A stretch of 64,000 nucleotides of DNA from Callaeas wilsoni. Its lineage: Eukaryota > Chordata > Aves > Passeriformes > Callaeidae. This document shows positions 24,401 to 37,400 of this stretch, one piece after another. The notes under the pieces are model-generated. The model was not told where the DNA came from and ran no database searches. It was given only the letters and a program-made list of their open reading frames with translations. Made by a program: the position numbers and the translations under genes. How positions within the stretch are numbered: the first letter of the stretch is position 1; each line of letters starts with the position of its first letter. The stretch is from contig VWPU01011673.1 of assembly GCA_013398955.1 (NCBI GenBank), positions 310,001 through 374,000 of the forward strand, written 5' to 3'.

Positions 24401-27400
24401 ATCCAAACACTGGAAATGAAATAACATTTGGGTTCAGAGTCTGCTACTTACGTAGTTGTTGTTGAAGTGTGAAAGTTGCAACATTAAAGCTCTTTCTGTG
24501 AGTTTCAGCTATTTTGACAATTAAATGCATTTCTATGTGTATGGCACTGTGCAGCTTCATATATTTAACTTTCTTTTAAAAGTAATTAATTAATGGCACA
24601 CCAAGACCACAAAGGCAAACACATAGAAAATGGGAAATGACAGAATCAAGCTCTATTTGCAGCTTCAGTTCAGCTTCTTTGCAGTTACATAAGTTCTTAA
24701 ACAAAATTATGTAGACAATGGTGACAAATCCAGAAAGGCTAGCTAGCTTTCTTCTCAACAACAAATTATATTTTGTTTTATTACTGCTTTGTTTGAAATT
24801 CAGCATCCAGGCTGTGCAATGAACAAAGGAGATACAAAAATATAACAAGAACACTTAATAGATTATCAGCATAACACAAATACAAAGGCTGAAATAAAAG
24901 GGTATATTTAATTTCATTTGTGTGGGTAAAATATCTTTTAAAATAAAAGTTAAAGGAAAAGGATGCTTAAAAAAGAAAATCTACCTCTAAATAAACAAAT
25001 AATTCCATATTTCAGGATGACTTTGAAGACGAATAGATTTTATTTCAGGTCTTTTAAACTGGAAATCTCAACCAGGAGCTTCTGATGCAAAACATAGCTG
25101 ATAGAAGTAAATTATTCTTTGTGTGGAAGATCTACCAGGGAACGGGAGGGGGAGGAAAGGACAGACCACGTATCTATGAAGATACTACTCGGCTCAACCA
25201 TCCCCATCTGAATGTGATGAATCCAGAATTATTAGCAAATCACTGGAAAGATCTGAAACTCCTATCTCCCTGCCAAGCCCTGCTGCACCAGTACCAAAGT
25301 CATGGTTTCAGCTGTTGTACTTCATCCATGGATCAAGGTCTGTGAGACTTGTGAACTTTCTCTGCACCTGAGCACACAGAAAATTCAACAGCAGGTTTTT
25401 CGATGGCATGCCTCATTGTATGTGAACCTGTGGCTTTTCATAGTCTTAATATTTTTTCCCAAGCTAACCGTATTTTCATAAGCATAGAAGAAAAGCACCC
25501 TGACAAAGTAGTTCTCCTGCTCTTAAGCCCAAAGGCACTAGAACACTTCAAAGAAGCAAATTGTAATACTATTTTTAAAAGAAAAATGTTTTTCTTCTCC
25601 TAAAATAATTTGCATTTTAAATTACAGAGACATTTTTACTGAAGCACTAAAATAAAATAACTACTTAAAATATGTAAAAACTTATGTCAAAATTATTAGT
25701 GTTTGGGGAAGTTATAATAGGCTTATAATAAAAAATATTGTACACCAAACTTTACTCATAATAATAGGTGTTATTTCTGCTCTCCAAGCTCCAGATAGGA
25801 AGCATCTTAGGATCTCAATAGCCACTAAGGTACAATTCTTTTTTTAAGATGCTAGGATTTAGTGTGTATAATAATTGTGTGCTCTCAGATTGATGGTTTA
25901 GATCGACCACCACTCACTGTCCTCTTTGCACGCAACACTTCCTCTGAGACGAAGCCCGGTGTGGTTGAGGGATAGTTTGCTCCAGTCTGCAGGACTGCAG
26001 CTTGTTGTGATAAGGTAATTAAAGGTCTGCATTGTCCCACACCCCCTAGGATTATCCCAGGCACCTTTCTAGGCTCAAACACACCTATGTGCCATTATTA
26101 CATTTTGACACATTGAGGCATGTGCTCCTACCTACTCTACATAAAAACCTTGTAAGCAGACTGTGATATCTCCATCTCTATGTATTTTGAAACAAAATTA
26201 TTTAGTCATTAAAGGCCTGTTGGGTCATAGGGCCACAGAGAAGACCTGGACCAGCTGATAGGTAATATTAATATGTCCAGAACTTTGAAGAGGAGGTTGC
26301 ACTGGGAAGTGAGTCACCCTGCACCACGACCTTGGGAGGCAACAAAATCAATCTCTGAGCAAGGATTTTAATAGCACCAGCATAGCCAGAACCAAACCTG
26401 CATTGATTTAGAGAATGCATGAATGGCAAAAATACTCATTTTTTATTTGATCACGCCATTTATTTGATGTGCATTGATACAGAAAGCAAACATTTTAAAG
26501 TGTCTCTCATTCTTTGAAACAATGCTGTTAGTGAGATCAAAGGCAGAATGAATAATAAAGTTTAGCAGAAAAAAATGTAGATGAGAAATTATACAAAAAT
26601 CTATACACCTCCATGCAATCTCATTTGAAAACACTATGGACAATTTCTTAAAACAGACATCCTCCTCCATCTCTACTGGGGATAATGAACCTTGGAGATT
26701 AAATGAAGGAAAGAGGGAAATGAGCCATTTAGTTCTATTAACTATTCTAACCTGACATGGATGGAATTATATGATAATTACTATTGAAAGGTAGAACATA
26801 CCATATGGATAGGGCAGAAATGGTCAGGCAATATCAAACTACAGTTCATTTCAAACTGGACTGTAATTTCTTAGCACTGCCAATTTTAACAATCTTGCCA
26901 AGTCACTGAGGAAGCTGAATCAACAAAAATGAGTTTTTGATTGATTAGGATTAAGTCACGGTATTCCATTTTTCAAACACAGAGATATTGAGGTTATTGA
27001 AAGGTTATTAAATATATTCTTCTGTGTATATTTAAGCGTCACCTTAATCTCATCAACACTATTCAAGAACAGATGTTTCTACAGTAGCTCAAGAACATTT
27101 TGAAGTACAAACTGTGTACTTAATGATCAGTTAACACTGTGAAGGTCAAAGCCCAAAAAGGCTAAATCCAAAATGCCACTATTTGCAGTTGATGATGTGT
27201 CCCATTTCTACTACTGCTAGTAAACACAGTAAGCTTTAGATTCATAATACAAATCCAAGCAACCAAAAATTTAAATTTTTAGAAGCATCATGCAAAATGC
27301 CGCAAGCAACTTGAACGAAAGAGGGTCTACACACTGCAGGACATCAGAATCTGGCCCTGTGTAAGTAGGTGTCAGGTTGGTAAAGGTGGTTTCAGATAAT

Positions 27401-30162
27401 GACCCTATCTCTGTGCAAGTTATAAAATTCCTATTAAATATTACAGTGATCCTCAGGTACAATAAGAAATTAATAAAAATAAAAGTCAAAAGTGAGTATG
27501 CAGAGGAGAAAATGTCTCATAAATGAAAAATGACCCAGAACTTATAGGCCTTGAGTCATTTCTCTAACAGCTGCAAAAATGTCAACAGCAGTAAAACATA
27601 AAAAGCCAGCAGTGATTTCATTAATAGTACTCTGCTACACTGCAGAGGGAATTGTGCTAATATACACTCGAAGGACAGACATTGCCTTTAAAATTCAAAT
27701 ACACGAACTGGAACTTTCCCTCTGCTTCAACTTACCTGCTGCTACCTACACAAATGAAGCTGGCCAACAGGAGATCATTAATCCACGGTCCCTACGAATC
27801 TCTCATTTTCTCAGTGAGTGGAGCACAGCATGCTGGAGCACATTCTACCCACAGTAAGAGCATCACAGAGTCCAGAGACTCTGGAGGAATGATTTCTGAT
27901 TATGCTAATTCTGTACTTAGAGTATCAGTGAAAAACATTCATCCCACACCACTGCAGGTTGAGAGCTACTATATGTGTGTCCTTGAGCTTTTTGTTTTCC
28001 AAATGATAGTGACGCTATTTAATAATTTAGCCTGTCTTTAAAGCAGCCTCCAAAAAGCAGAAAGCAAATATACTCTCTGTGAAAGAAAAAAAAAAGTCAC
28101 TGTGGTTAAGACATTAAATGAGGTCTCAAAAAATTTGGGTTAAATATTTAGGTCTTCTCACAGAAGCCTGATCTGACCCTGGGCAAACCAAGTGGAGAAG
28201 TGCAAGAAAATCACTTAAGTGAGGCATGAGGACATTGTCTTCTCTATTTAATACCAAGCTGTCTGAACAAAGATGTTGTCTCCTATTACCTGCAGGCATG
28301 GCACTCGTATACCAGGGCATCACTGAGGACTTCTTGGTGCTACTTTAATACAGCTTTACATTATAGCAAAGGTCAAGTAATATTTTGGGATGCAATGAAT
28401 TTAGTGTCATAATATCCAGATTGCCTGAAAGCAGTAGAAAGCTCACTGTTTTCGGTTCATGTAGGGAGGAAGAAGCGGAGGAGACATGGGGCTGACTGCA
28501 GTGCTCTAGCCATACCCTAACCCTGCCTTTCCCCTGCTCTCTCATGTGACACTAAAAATCCAATATGCTGATAGAGGCTAGAGTAATCAAAAAAGTTGAA
28601 CGCCTGAAGAACTGGAATCCTAGCACAACCTGGAAGGATTTTTAATAGCTAAGATCTCATTAAAAGATAGTGTTTGCATGTAAAGGCAGACAATAGTGAG
28701 ATAGGCCTTGTAGGTTGTGATTGACAGTGCACCTGCACTCTTCATCCACTAGAGACCTACAGGTTTATGGATCAGCAGCCAAGGACATGACACTGCTTAA
28801 TTTTGAACTGCAGAAATGCAGCACAATACTACTCTTTCCTTCTCCTGTTTTTCTTCCAGCACAGGTGACCTTATTCCATCAGGATATTGACAATGAATGC
28901 AGCTGCATCAGATATTGTTACTGAAGTTAATTTCTGGCAAAAAAATCTCTGTGTCCTTCTAGGCAGGAACAACTGTTGAATGTCAAGTTAAATCTGTAGT
29001 AAATATGAGGAAGTCAAGAGCCTTGTACTGGCAGTTTGACAGGCAGAATGTACATTTCATTATGTTTTAAAGGTATTAGAGTAGCTGAGATGTAATAATT
29101 GCCTTGATATTTTATTTCCCAGTCTCTTTGCTAAAACAGAATCAAAATTTTGTTATCTATTTTAAATAGACAATCAGTCTCTGATCTCTAGTATTCTCTA
29201 AATCTTAATTTTTACCAAAGAAAGAAAGCAATGCAAAGGCCTTTATATGGTAAAGGTCTTAATGCTCTTTCACTCAAGATATCTTTGAAAGCCCTTGAAA
29301 GCACCACAGAAAGGGGATAAATGAATCTCTGATAAAATTCTTCAACAATCTTTACAGATCCCAGGAGTAGTTCTCTTTCTCAATGATAGAAAAGCTATGT
29401 AAACATCCATCTTTTTTTTCGGTCTCTCAAGAAAGTCTTGTTTCTCATTTGACAAAGCTTCAAAACCTGCAGTTCTTTAAAAAAAAAAAGAAATCTCTTC
29501 TGCTAAAAGGAAAAGTGATTTATTCCTGAAAGAGCTTACTTGTGGCTTTTCTGAGCTATGCTCTATGTGACAGCTTGGCCCCTACAGGCCTGCCCTCAAC
29601 TATGGTGGCATAGCCCTAGTGCGGCCCTCTACATTCTCCTTCCTTTATATCCCTTAAATGAAAAAGAGAAATCTGTTCAACCTTTATCATCAAGGGCTTT
29701 GTAAATCTAGTTTCAGCCTTCATTTGCTTTTAAATTTCCCCTGAATTCCACATGTTCCGTATGTCTCAGAGAGCTATGAAATTACTCAAACAACTAACTA
29801 CTATGCGCATTCCCCAAAGAAAATGTGGAAAGGCCATCAGGCTCTTCTTAGCCCATCTCTGCTTTCCATCTGGGAAGCATAAAAATCCTAATCAATTTCT
29901 TATTCCATGAAACAATCTTTTCTATTTCTATAGGCTTCTATTAAACTGAGCCAGACTCACAGAACATTATGGAGAAATTTTCCTGATTTTTACCCAATCT
30001 TCGTCTATAAAATTTCATGATGGATTGACCCTGGCTACATGGCAAGTGCCTGCCGAACTGTTCCATCATTTCCCCTCCTCAGCTGTACACTTAAGAAGAA
30101 ATATAAGGCATGGCTCATGGATTATAAAAAAGGACAGGGAGAGAGCATTCACCAGTTACCAC
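21413..30162. other. Unique AT-rich DNA
   Basis: Apart from the GAAAA array at 22524-22628, no repeat family or gene is recognised. A CpG cluster at 25904-25958 overlaps a minus-strand open frame (25885-26082). At 28860 a strong polypyrimidine tract ends in AG, but the following frames close within about 20 codons. Confidence 0.5.
22524..22628. repeat. (GAAAA)21 pentanucleotide array
   Basis: Twenty-one GAAAA units run from 22524 to 22628. The G phase is unbroken, and the single substitution is A to G at 22558. It is a pure purine strand with mirror symmetry, so it could adopt a triplex (H-DNA) structure. Long lysine/glutamate or phenylalanine/serine open frames through it are artefacts. The purity suggests recent expansion or ongoing length mutation. 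Confidence 0.97.
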
Positions 30163-30924
30163 CACAGAATCACAGAATCCCTGAACGGGTCAGGTTGGAA
30201 GGGACCACAGTGGATCGTCTGGTCCAACCTCCCTGCTCAGCCAGGGTCATCCCAGAGCACATGGCACAGAATTGTGTCCAGATGGTTCTCAAACATCTCC
30301 AGTGAGGGAGACTCCACAACCTCTCTGGGCAACCTGCTCCAGTGCATGGTCACTTGCACAGTAAAGTTCTCCTCATATTCAGGTTGAACTTCCTGTGCAT
30401 CAGTTTCTTCCTGTTGCCTCTTGTTCTACTGCTTGGCACCACCAAGCAGAGCCTGGCTCCATCCTTTTGACATCCTGCTGTCACATACTTACAGACATTG
30501 ATGAGGTCCCCTCTCAGTTGTCTCTTCTCAAGGCTGAACAGGCCCAGTTCCCTCAACCTTTCCACATAACAGAGATGCTCCAGTCCCTTGATGATCTTTG
30601 TTGCTCTCCACCGGACCTGCTCCAGGAGCTCCTGTCTCTCTTGTATTGAGGAGCCAGAACTGGACATAGCACTTCAGATGTGGCCTCACCAGGGCTGAGT
30701 AGAGGTTCGGGGTGACCACCCTCCACCTTCTGTCAACGCTTTTCCCAATGCACCCGAGGATACCATTGGCCTTCTTGGCCACAAGGGCTCAGTGCCAGCT
30801 CATGGACAGCTTGTAGTCCACCACAGCTACAGATCCTTCTCCACAGAGGTCTCCATCCGGTCACCACCCAGCCTGTACTGATGCATGGGGTTATTCCTCT
30901 CCAGGTGCAGGACCCTGCATTTGC
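30163..30924 (-). mobile_element. CR1 LINE fragment, 3' part, best preserved
   Basis: It begins CACAGAATCACAGAATC (two 3'-terminal 8-mers) and continues GGTTGGAAGGGACCACAG, TGGTCCAACCTCCCTGC, GAGACTCCACAACCTCTCTG, AGGTCCCCTCTCAGT, CCATTGGCCTTCTTGGCC and CCAGGTGCAGGACCCTGCA, all in the order expected for reverse-strand CR1. At about 760 bases it is the longest copy here and the closest to the consensus as I remember it. The 5' truncation is at about 30924, inside ORF2. The frames at 30350-30667 and 30528-30782 on minus are relics of the C-terminal part of the CR1 reverse-transcriptase ORF; they are interrupted and not functional. Confidence 0.95.
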
Positions 30925-32559
30925 AATACCTGCAAAAGCTTTATGCAGTTCAAATGGCTGCAGATGAACTTTATTTACTATAACTTCAAATTTTTTAAAA
31001 CCTCTGCTTTTTTGGTTTTTGTATTTCTTTTACTACACAACTCAAAGCTTGGCCTTGTCTAAAGGTTCTGCTGTAACCTGTTTGCCAGCTTGTTGCTTGA
31101 GATTTCCACATCATTAGTTGTAGCAAATGTTTATTCCCTGCTTCTTTTCATCTCCTCTCCTTCTTTTTAATAATTTATGAGACCTTCTGCACATTTTTAA
31201 TGCTCATTCCCCAATCATGGCTCTCCATCTTTCCACTCTGCTTAACATGTTCACAGTTGAGTATCATTGAAGGATGAGATCTGTCCTTCCCTGAAAGGTG
31301 GAAAGGTCTTGCTGTTGAAAACATTGGTCCTGTTGAGACATCACCGTATTTTCCAACTATTCTCTTCAGCACAGGAGACAGAACCCTGTGATCAGAAACT
31401 CAGGTTTTTTTCAATATGTCATGTCCAAAAAGACTGCCTATGAACTGATCACTTCCCATGCATGCCATTTCTCAGTATGTTCTGTACTCATGTCTGTGAA
31501 ACACAAAGCATGCATTTCTTCTCCCTGAAGGGCTTGCATCTTGAGGCTGCTGTGTGCTAAAACCACTTATACAGGCCCTCAAATCATGCAGTGCTCAGCA
31601 TTAGGATGTTCAGAAACATCACAAACAAATATCTGTCTGAAATATCCACAGTAACAAAATGGGGAAAATACAAACGGTAAACAGGGAGAAGAAGTTGAAT
31701 GATTTATCTAGAAAAGTTCAGAGGTACCTTTTAAATCATGCTGAAATGGACACCTTGAACCTCACACAGAAGTAGTTCCAAGACTGCAAAATGTTAGCAG
31801 ACCTAGTGAGTAGTATATTTTATGTCTATTTTAACTCTAGAAGAACGTTGTCATAGGCTTAATAGAAACTGAAATACAGAATTTGATGCTATGTCAAGAA
31901 CTTCTTTCTACATTTAAAGCTTTCCCAAATAAATGGTCCTCACTGTAAGGACGAAAATTGACAGTGATTTCTCAGGTAGCTGGCAGATAAATTATAGATT
32001 TTTCACGTGTTTCTCTACAGTTTCAACAACTGAGACTGCATATATGCTGTGATATTCTAGAAAAATGTAAGAGGTTCTGATTGAAGCCTCATCTATGGGA
32101 TATCCAGCTGGGTATAGATATATGCCTTATTCATCTCTAGGGAAACACATCATTGGCATAAAATTTCTTCAGGTTATTATCTTCTGATGTTATTCCTCAA
32201 GTACTCATTTCTTAGATTCTTTTGTCTTGCCAAAACTGGGGTTTCCCTTTATATTACAAGATGCAAAAGAATCTCTACATTTAAAAATTGATCTTTCTGG
32301 GGAATTCTTTTCCTTTAGAGCTGATGTCTGCACCAAGTACATAATTAGCATGATGTAGATGACACTGAAGTCAAAGAGATCTGCTGAGACAGAGGAGACC
32401 TTCCAATTCTTTCCACTTTTAAGAAACAGAGAATTCAGCTATTGGATTACTATATTTTCTTTTATGTTTCTGTTGTATGTCACTTCCACTGTTTGCATCT
32501 TGACAATATTTGCCCAATTAATCAAAAAATTCTGCTTTTGTTTCATTGGAAAACTTGTT
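30925..32559. other. Unique DNA between two CR1 copies
   Basis: No gene or repeat was recognised. The open frames are short and without splice context. Confidence 0.5.
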
Positions 32560-33040
32560 AAATGTGCTCTCTGCCCTATTGGCCAGGTTAATAATGAATA
32601 TATTAAAGAATTTATTAATAACAAATATATTAAAGAATTAGCAGTATTAACTTCTGTGGTACACCACTTGTGCCTGGCATCCAAATGGACTCCGTACCAC
32701 TGACAATAACCTTTTGAGCCCCAAAATTCCATCCATTTTTAAATGAGTTTTCTTCCATATTTCTAGCCCATGTTTCATAAACTTGTTTGTGGGGAGGTTG
32801 TGGTAGACTGTGTCAGAAACCTTGTTAAAGACAAGAGCAACAGGTTTCACCACTGAGGCAGTCATCTAACCATGGGAGGCTATCAGGTTGGATAGACGTG
32901 AAGTTTGTCACCAGTTCCTTTCCCCATGCAGCACACAGCCAGCATTCTGGTTTTAGCTAATGATATACCTATAGAAGACCTTCTTGCTTTCCTTCATATT
33001 CTTTTCCAGATTCAGCTCCAAATAAACTTTAGTGTGAGCA
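32560..33040 (-). mobile_element. Old, diverged CR1 LINE fragment (ORF2 region)
   Basis: Phrases such as CTGTGGTACACCACTTGTG, ATCCATTTTTAAATGAG, TGGTAGACTGTGTCAGAAAC, GGAGGCTATCAGGTTGG and CCAGATTCAGCTCCAAATA follow, in order, the reverse complement of an internal ORF2 segment of CR1 (upstream of the part seen in the other copies). Divergence is high and the limits are approximate. Neither the 3' tail nor the 5' end is present, so it is an isolated internal remnant. The short frames on both strands, including 32359-32703, are not genes. Confidence 0.65.
32590..32643. repeat. 27-bp tandem duplication inside old CR1
   Basis: Two adjacent 27-base units (32590-32616 and 32617-32643) share AATATATTAAAGAATT and differ at only a few positions. 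The CR1 text I remember has one copy here, so this is a local duplication after insertion. Confidence 0.75.
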
Positions 33041-34124
33041 TGAAATATCTTCTCAATAAACATGAGAATGTGTCAATTTTAATGAAAGTCCACTTTTGGC
33101 AATAAATGTTCCATTGGAAAAAAGTGGCTGCAAATACATTAGTAATTATACACTGCTTGCATACTCTGGCCCTGAGACCCTCCAGCATGGTTTGGCTTCA
33201 TCCATACCATCATGCTCTCTCAGTCTTCAAAAGAGATGATCATATGTCAATTCCAAGTGAGCCAACAGGATAAATCCAAAAATATGACCAAGGTTTTTGG
33301 TTTTTTTGACAGCACTAACAACACAAAGCAAAAGCATGGCTGATTAATCTAACAATGCAACAACATTTGTGAAAGGCTTCCAGTGCCTGGACATGTTTCC
33401 TGGTTTCATTTAGTCTATGGCTTAAGCATAGCTTCTGTGACTCAAGATGACAGAATATGTACCTGAATGTTTTACAGTACAGCACTGAAGTGACTTTCAT
33501 GGGATTATACTGATTTACAACATATGCAGAGACAAGACTACTGAACATTTTATTAAAAATTAGGTGGGATATGTATATATACCTCTGACTACAGTTTCCA
33601 ATTGGGACACATCCTTTATTATGCAGGGTTTAATTCATGTCCCTTTGAATCTACCCCAGCGTGTTTACCAACATTGTACTCCTCAGTCCTAAGGCTGAGG
33701 CAAGGTTTGTTACCCTAGAGTATACGTTGTCATACTAATCACACAGTCTATTTTCTGCTGGTTTTAGCTTTCCAGGTCTGTCCTGCTCTGAGGTTTGCAC
33801 CAAGATGTCTAAGATGACCAGAGCAGAGGATGAATAAGACACCTTCTTGCCCTTTTTACTACCAGGTTAAGTGTTGAAATAAGACAGGTGCTTGACTTGC
33901 ACTTTGTGCTTGGACCTACCTATATTGGCAATGAACTCTTGCTAAAACATTACATAGCTCCGATCAATATTTTAAGAGGTTCAAACGAACACCATGGCAT
34001 TCAACGCTATGGTACAAGAACAACAAAAAAAATCGTATGTCCTCTCAGGTTAAGAATCCTTCAAATGAAAAGTGGAATGGTCAAGCTGTTACTACATGTC
34101 CTACATGACCCCACTGATAATTGA

Positions 34125-34436
34125 ATGTTGCAGAGAGCGAATGCCAGCACTGAGCTGGGCCTGGCATGCCTTCAGGGGCAGACATTGCATTTGCCCACAG
34201 GTCGCCCACAGGTCACCTTCAGATCTGTTTTAATTTCAGCTGCATCTCTGCTACTTATTCTCAGCTTTGTGAACAAAAACATGAATGAGACTAATTCTCC
34301 CTGCACCCCATGTGAAGGGCTCACAGCACAGCCAGCAGGCATCCAGGCTGCATCAGCCAGTAGCAGCGTGTGGTTTAGAAGTATGAAGTACAGACATGGC
34401 TCTGCTCCCGTGGAAGGCAGACTGGCACAGTGCTGA
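34125..34436 (+). other. GC-richer patch with a 104-codon open frame
   Basis: From an ATG-like start at 34125 a frame stays open for 103 residues. It includes a hydrophobic run (about residues 37-49, ISAASLLLILSFV) that could span a membrane, and several cysteines. The sequence is about half G+C in an AT-rich setting. The reverse strand is also open for 94 codons over nearly the same bases, which points to composition rather than coding. No homologue is recognised. Confidence 0.12.
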
Positions 34437-37400
34437 TGACTGTTTGCCTCCTGCACCTACATGTATTCTGATAGGTGATTACGTTTTCTTAAAGAAACCT
34501 GCTTATTTATGTAACCAATAAATTATTCCCTGTGATTTTATTTTCAAATAGACTTCAGAGTATTTTACACATATTATGCTACATAATTAACATCTTAATA
34601 TTGTAAATTTTTACAATGAAACTGTAGGGCTCCTGAAACTGTAGGACTGTATTGAAAGTACGATGAGCCGTGTTAGCTGAGCATTAAGGTTACTTAGAAT
34701 TAGTAAAAATAAGCAAGTTAGTAGGAATTTTGATTTTAGGAAGTTTGATTTTATACTTTGTCTTGCTCATAACCTACAGAACTTTTATTGGTTTACATCA
34801 CATACTTATTATTTCCAATGTCTTTCAAGATAGAATATAAAAGGTCATTCCTGGATATAAAATTATGACTGAGGACAGAAGAGAGAGGAGTTATATTTTT
34901 TTCTACTGATGGGCAGACCAGGCATAGGAAAGAGAAGATCAAGAATGATATCTTTTCCACTACTGCATGTACGTAAGATGATTCAAACTATCCTGTAGTC
35001 AAGCGCCGCATTATAAGATAAATGTTTCCTAGGTGAAATTCTGTGGCTCAGCAGTGACAGCACTCCTTACTCACTTGCAGCGGTGTAATGCAACCCTACT
35101 CTGTTCATTAAAGTTGTAGAAATAAAACTGGAAGACCATTTGTCCTTTAGTTATTTCATAGATATACATATAACATACATTTACCTGGATCTAAGTACTG
35201 CAGGGTTTTTATTTAGGAGGGCATGTGCCGAGAAGAGAAAGTGCTTGCTTTTCAAACTCAGTGAGGGCTAGTAAAGTAAATCCTGCTCTCAGGAAAAGCC
35301 AAGGACTCTTATTTTCATACTGTCCTGAGAAAATTGGTAGAGCAGGTGAAGATAACACCCTCTCCATGGGGTAACTGTTTGAGGAAGTGATCTGTTTTAA
35401 AGCACTCAGTAGCCATAAATCTACTTTAAATTTAACCACTTGTTTGTGGAGAGATCTAAAAAACATAATCATCCTTTCACTCTCTCCTGAGAATGAATAT
35501 TTTCTTTTTTCTCTCAGTGGAACTGATGGCCTACAGCTAAGCCACAGAAGCACTTCCTGGCTCCTTTTTGTGGGTGTAAGTCTCAGAGTGAAACCCATTT
35601 AGCCACCCCTACCAGATACTATTTCCACAAAAACAGAGATACCAAGTGGACATTGGTACACTCCAACAGTGCATATGGGTGCAGATCCAGGCAGAGCTGA
35701 TGCCCTAGGATGTGTTTCTTCAGGGAAGTTCAGCATGGTAAGAAAACTTATTTGTTTTCCACTTGAAGACTATTACTTATGTCTTCATCACAACAAATTA
35801 CAGCAAATTATAAATGTCTTGCCTGGTTACATCAATTAACTGTGTGAAAATGTACTGTGATTGGGTAGCTGGAACTCTAGTGTGAAGACAAAGTCACCTC
35901 TGACTCAATCCTGCCTTCTTTGTTACAAATGTTCTGGTTTTCTAAAATGCCCTTTTAGAGGATCAGAACATCACACAATGTCCTTAAAAACTAAAATCTG
36001 AGAAAAGCTTGTTTAGAGCAAAATAACAATGTGTTGTCTTGGAGGTAAAATTCAAGACTATTATAGTTCTTTTGTTATAAAATTTCCTACAAAATCATGA
36101 TCTCCTCAGCTTTTTTGCACTTGAATTTTATAAGCCACCTTCAATTTAAGAAAGATATTTCATCAGCAGTGGCATCCTCTGAATATAACAGAAGATTTGA
36201 GAGACACTGGAAGGAATGTGTTTGTCCCTCAGGTTCATCTGCTGTCTGTGGTAGTCCCTGCTAGACGGAACAGTCGTAGCAGTTACATGCAGAATCTATG
36301 CAGTGCTTGGTAGTTATAACCTCTGCAGGTTTAATTGTAAGCTGAGGCCAGCTGGAAAGGAAAGCTACACAAAAGTCTTTAGAAAAAATTTTGCAGACCC
36401 TTATACATACTAATTATTATCTTAAAGAGAGTTCTGAAGTTAGAGCAATGAAATTATATAAAATAATTAGCAAAGTGAAGGTGTTTTGGTTTGTAGTTTT
36501 TTCCACTGCAATATTCAGAACCCATTTTTCCTTTTGGGGGTGTGTGTACAACAGTTTCGAAAATATCCTGTCTTAAAGTAATCTTCTGAAGTTTACTGGT
36601 TTCTATTTAAAAACATTTCACAGATTTTTAAGAAGCAGCACGTAACAGATATTCATTCCATCCTAACTAGTTGCACTCACATTTTACATGGTTGCACAAG
36701 AACTCCAGCCCCAGGAAATGTTCTGCCACAATAATGGATAAAAAGCTCTGTTGTTGTTTGGCCAGTTCCTCATCACAGGTTGAAAACATATGCACCGTCA
36801 AATGCTATACTGAAGGGGAAAGAAGGCTACAAGGACACTGATGTGCCTTCCTGTCCCAGCCCATCTGCTGTGATTCTTGTGTAAGATGAAAGGGTTTAGC
36901 TTGGGTTATGTCTATTTACTGTGACAGGATTACAGGCATGCTTGTGGCAAAGCAGGAGAAGATCCCATTAACACGTACACACAAGCCTGAGAGGCTCTAA
37001 CTTTTTAAGAGAAGAGTCAATATTCACAGAAGATTTTCTGCAAATGGTACTGGTGTGTTTTCAGGCAATCTGGCATTTCTGGAAGGCAAAGACATATCTG
37101 TACCAACTAATGGAAACAGTACACACAGTACATATTTTTGTATTTCACTTCATTACTTTTGTCGACCAGAGAATATAAAATATATTTCAATTTCATTCTA
37201 TCTGGCATGCTAAAAATGTTGCCACAGATAAAAATTGTTTGTCACTGGGAATCTTAATTTACTAGCACCAACTCTGCAAGATATTTCTGTCAATGGACTG
37301 ATTGAAAGGGCACTCATAGGCAGAAGGGCTTCATTTATATTTAGAATTACTGTACTGTTTTTCTTTAAATGGTAAAATAAGAGGAATTTCTTAACGATGA

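Noticed and set aside
25018..25039. ATATTTCAG followed by GATGACTTTGAAGACGAATAG (a possible terminal DDFEDE-stop)
   Set aside because: Only six codons, with a weak pyrimidine tract. Too short to support.
30350..30782. Minus-strand frames of 84-105 codons
   Set aside because: They lie within the CR1 copy and are interrupted remnants of its ORF2; no intact LINE protein is present.
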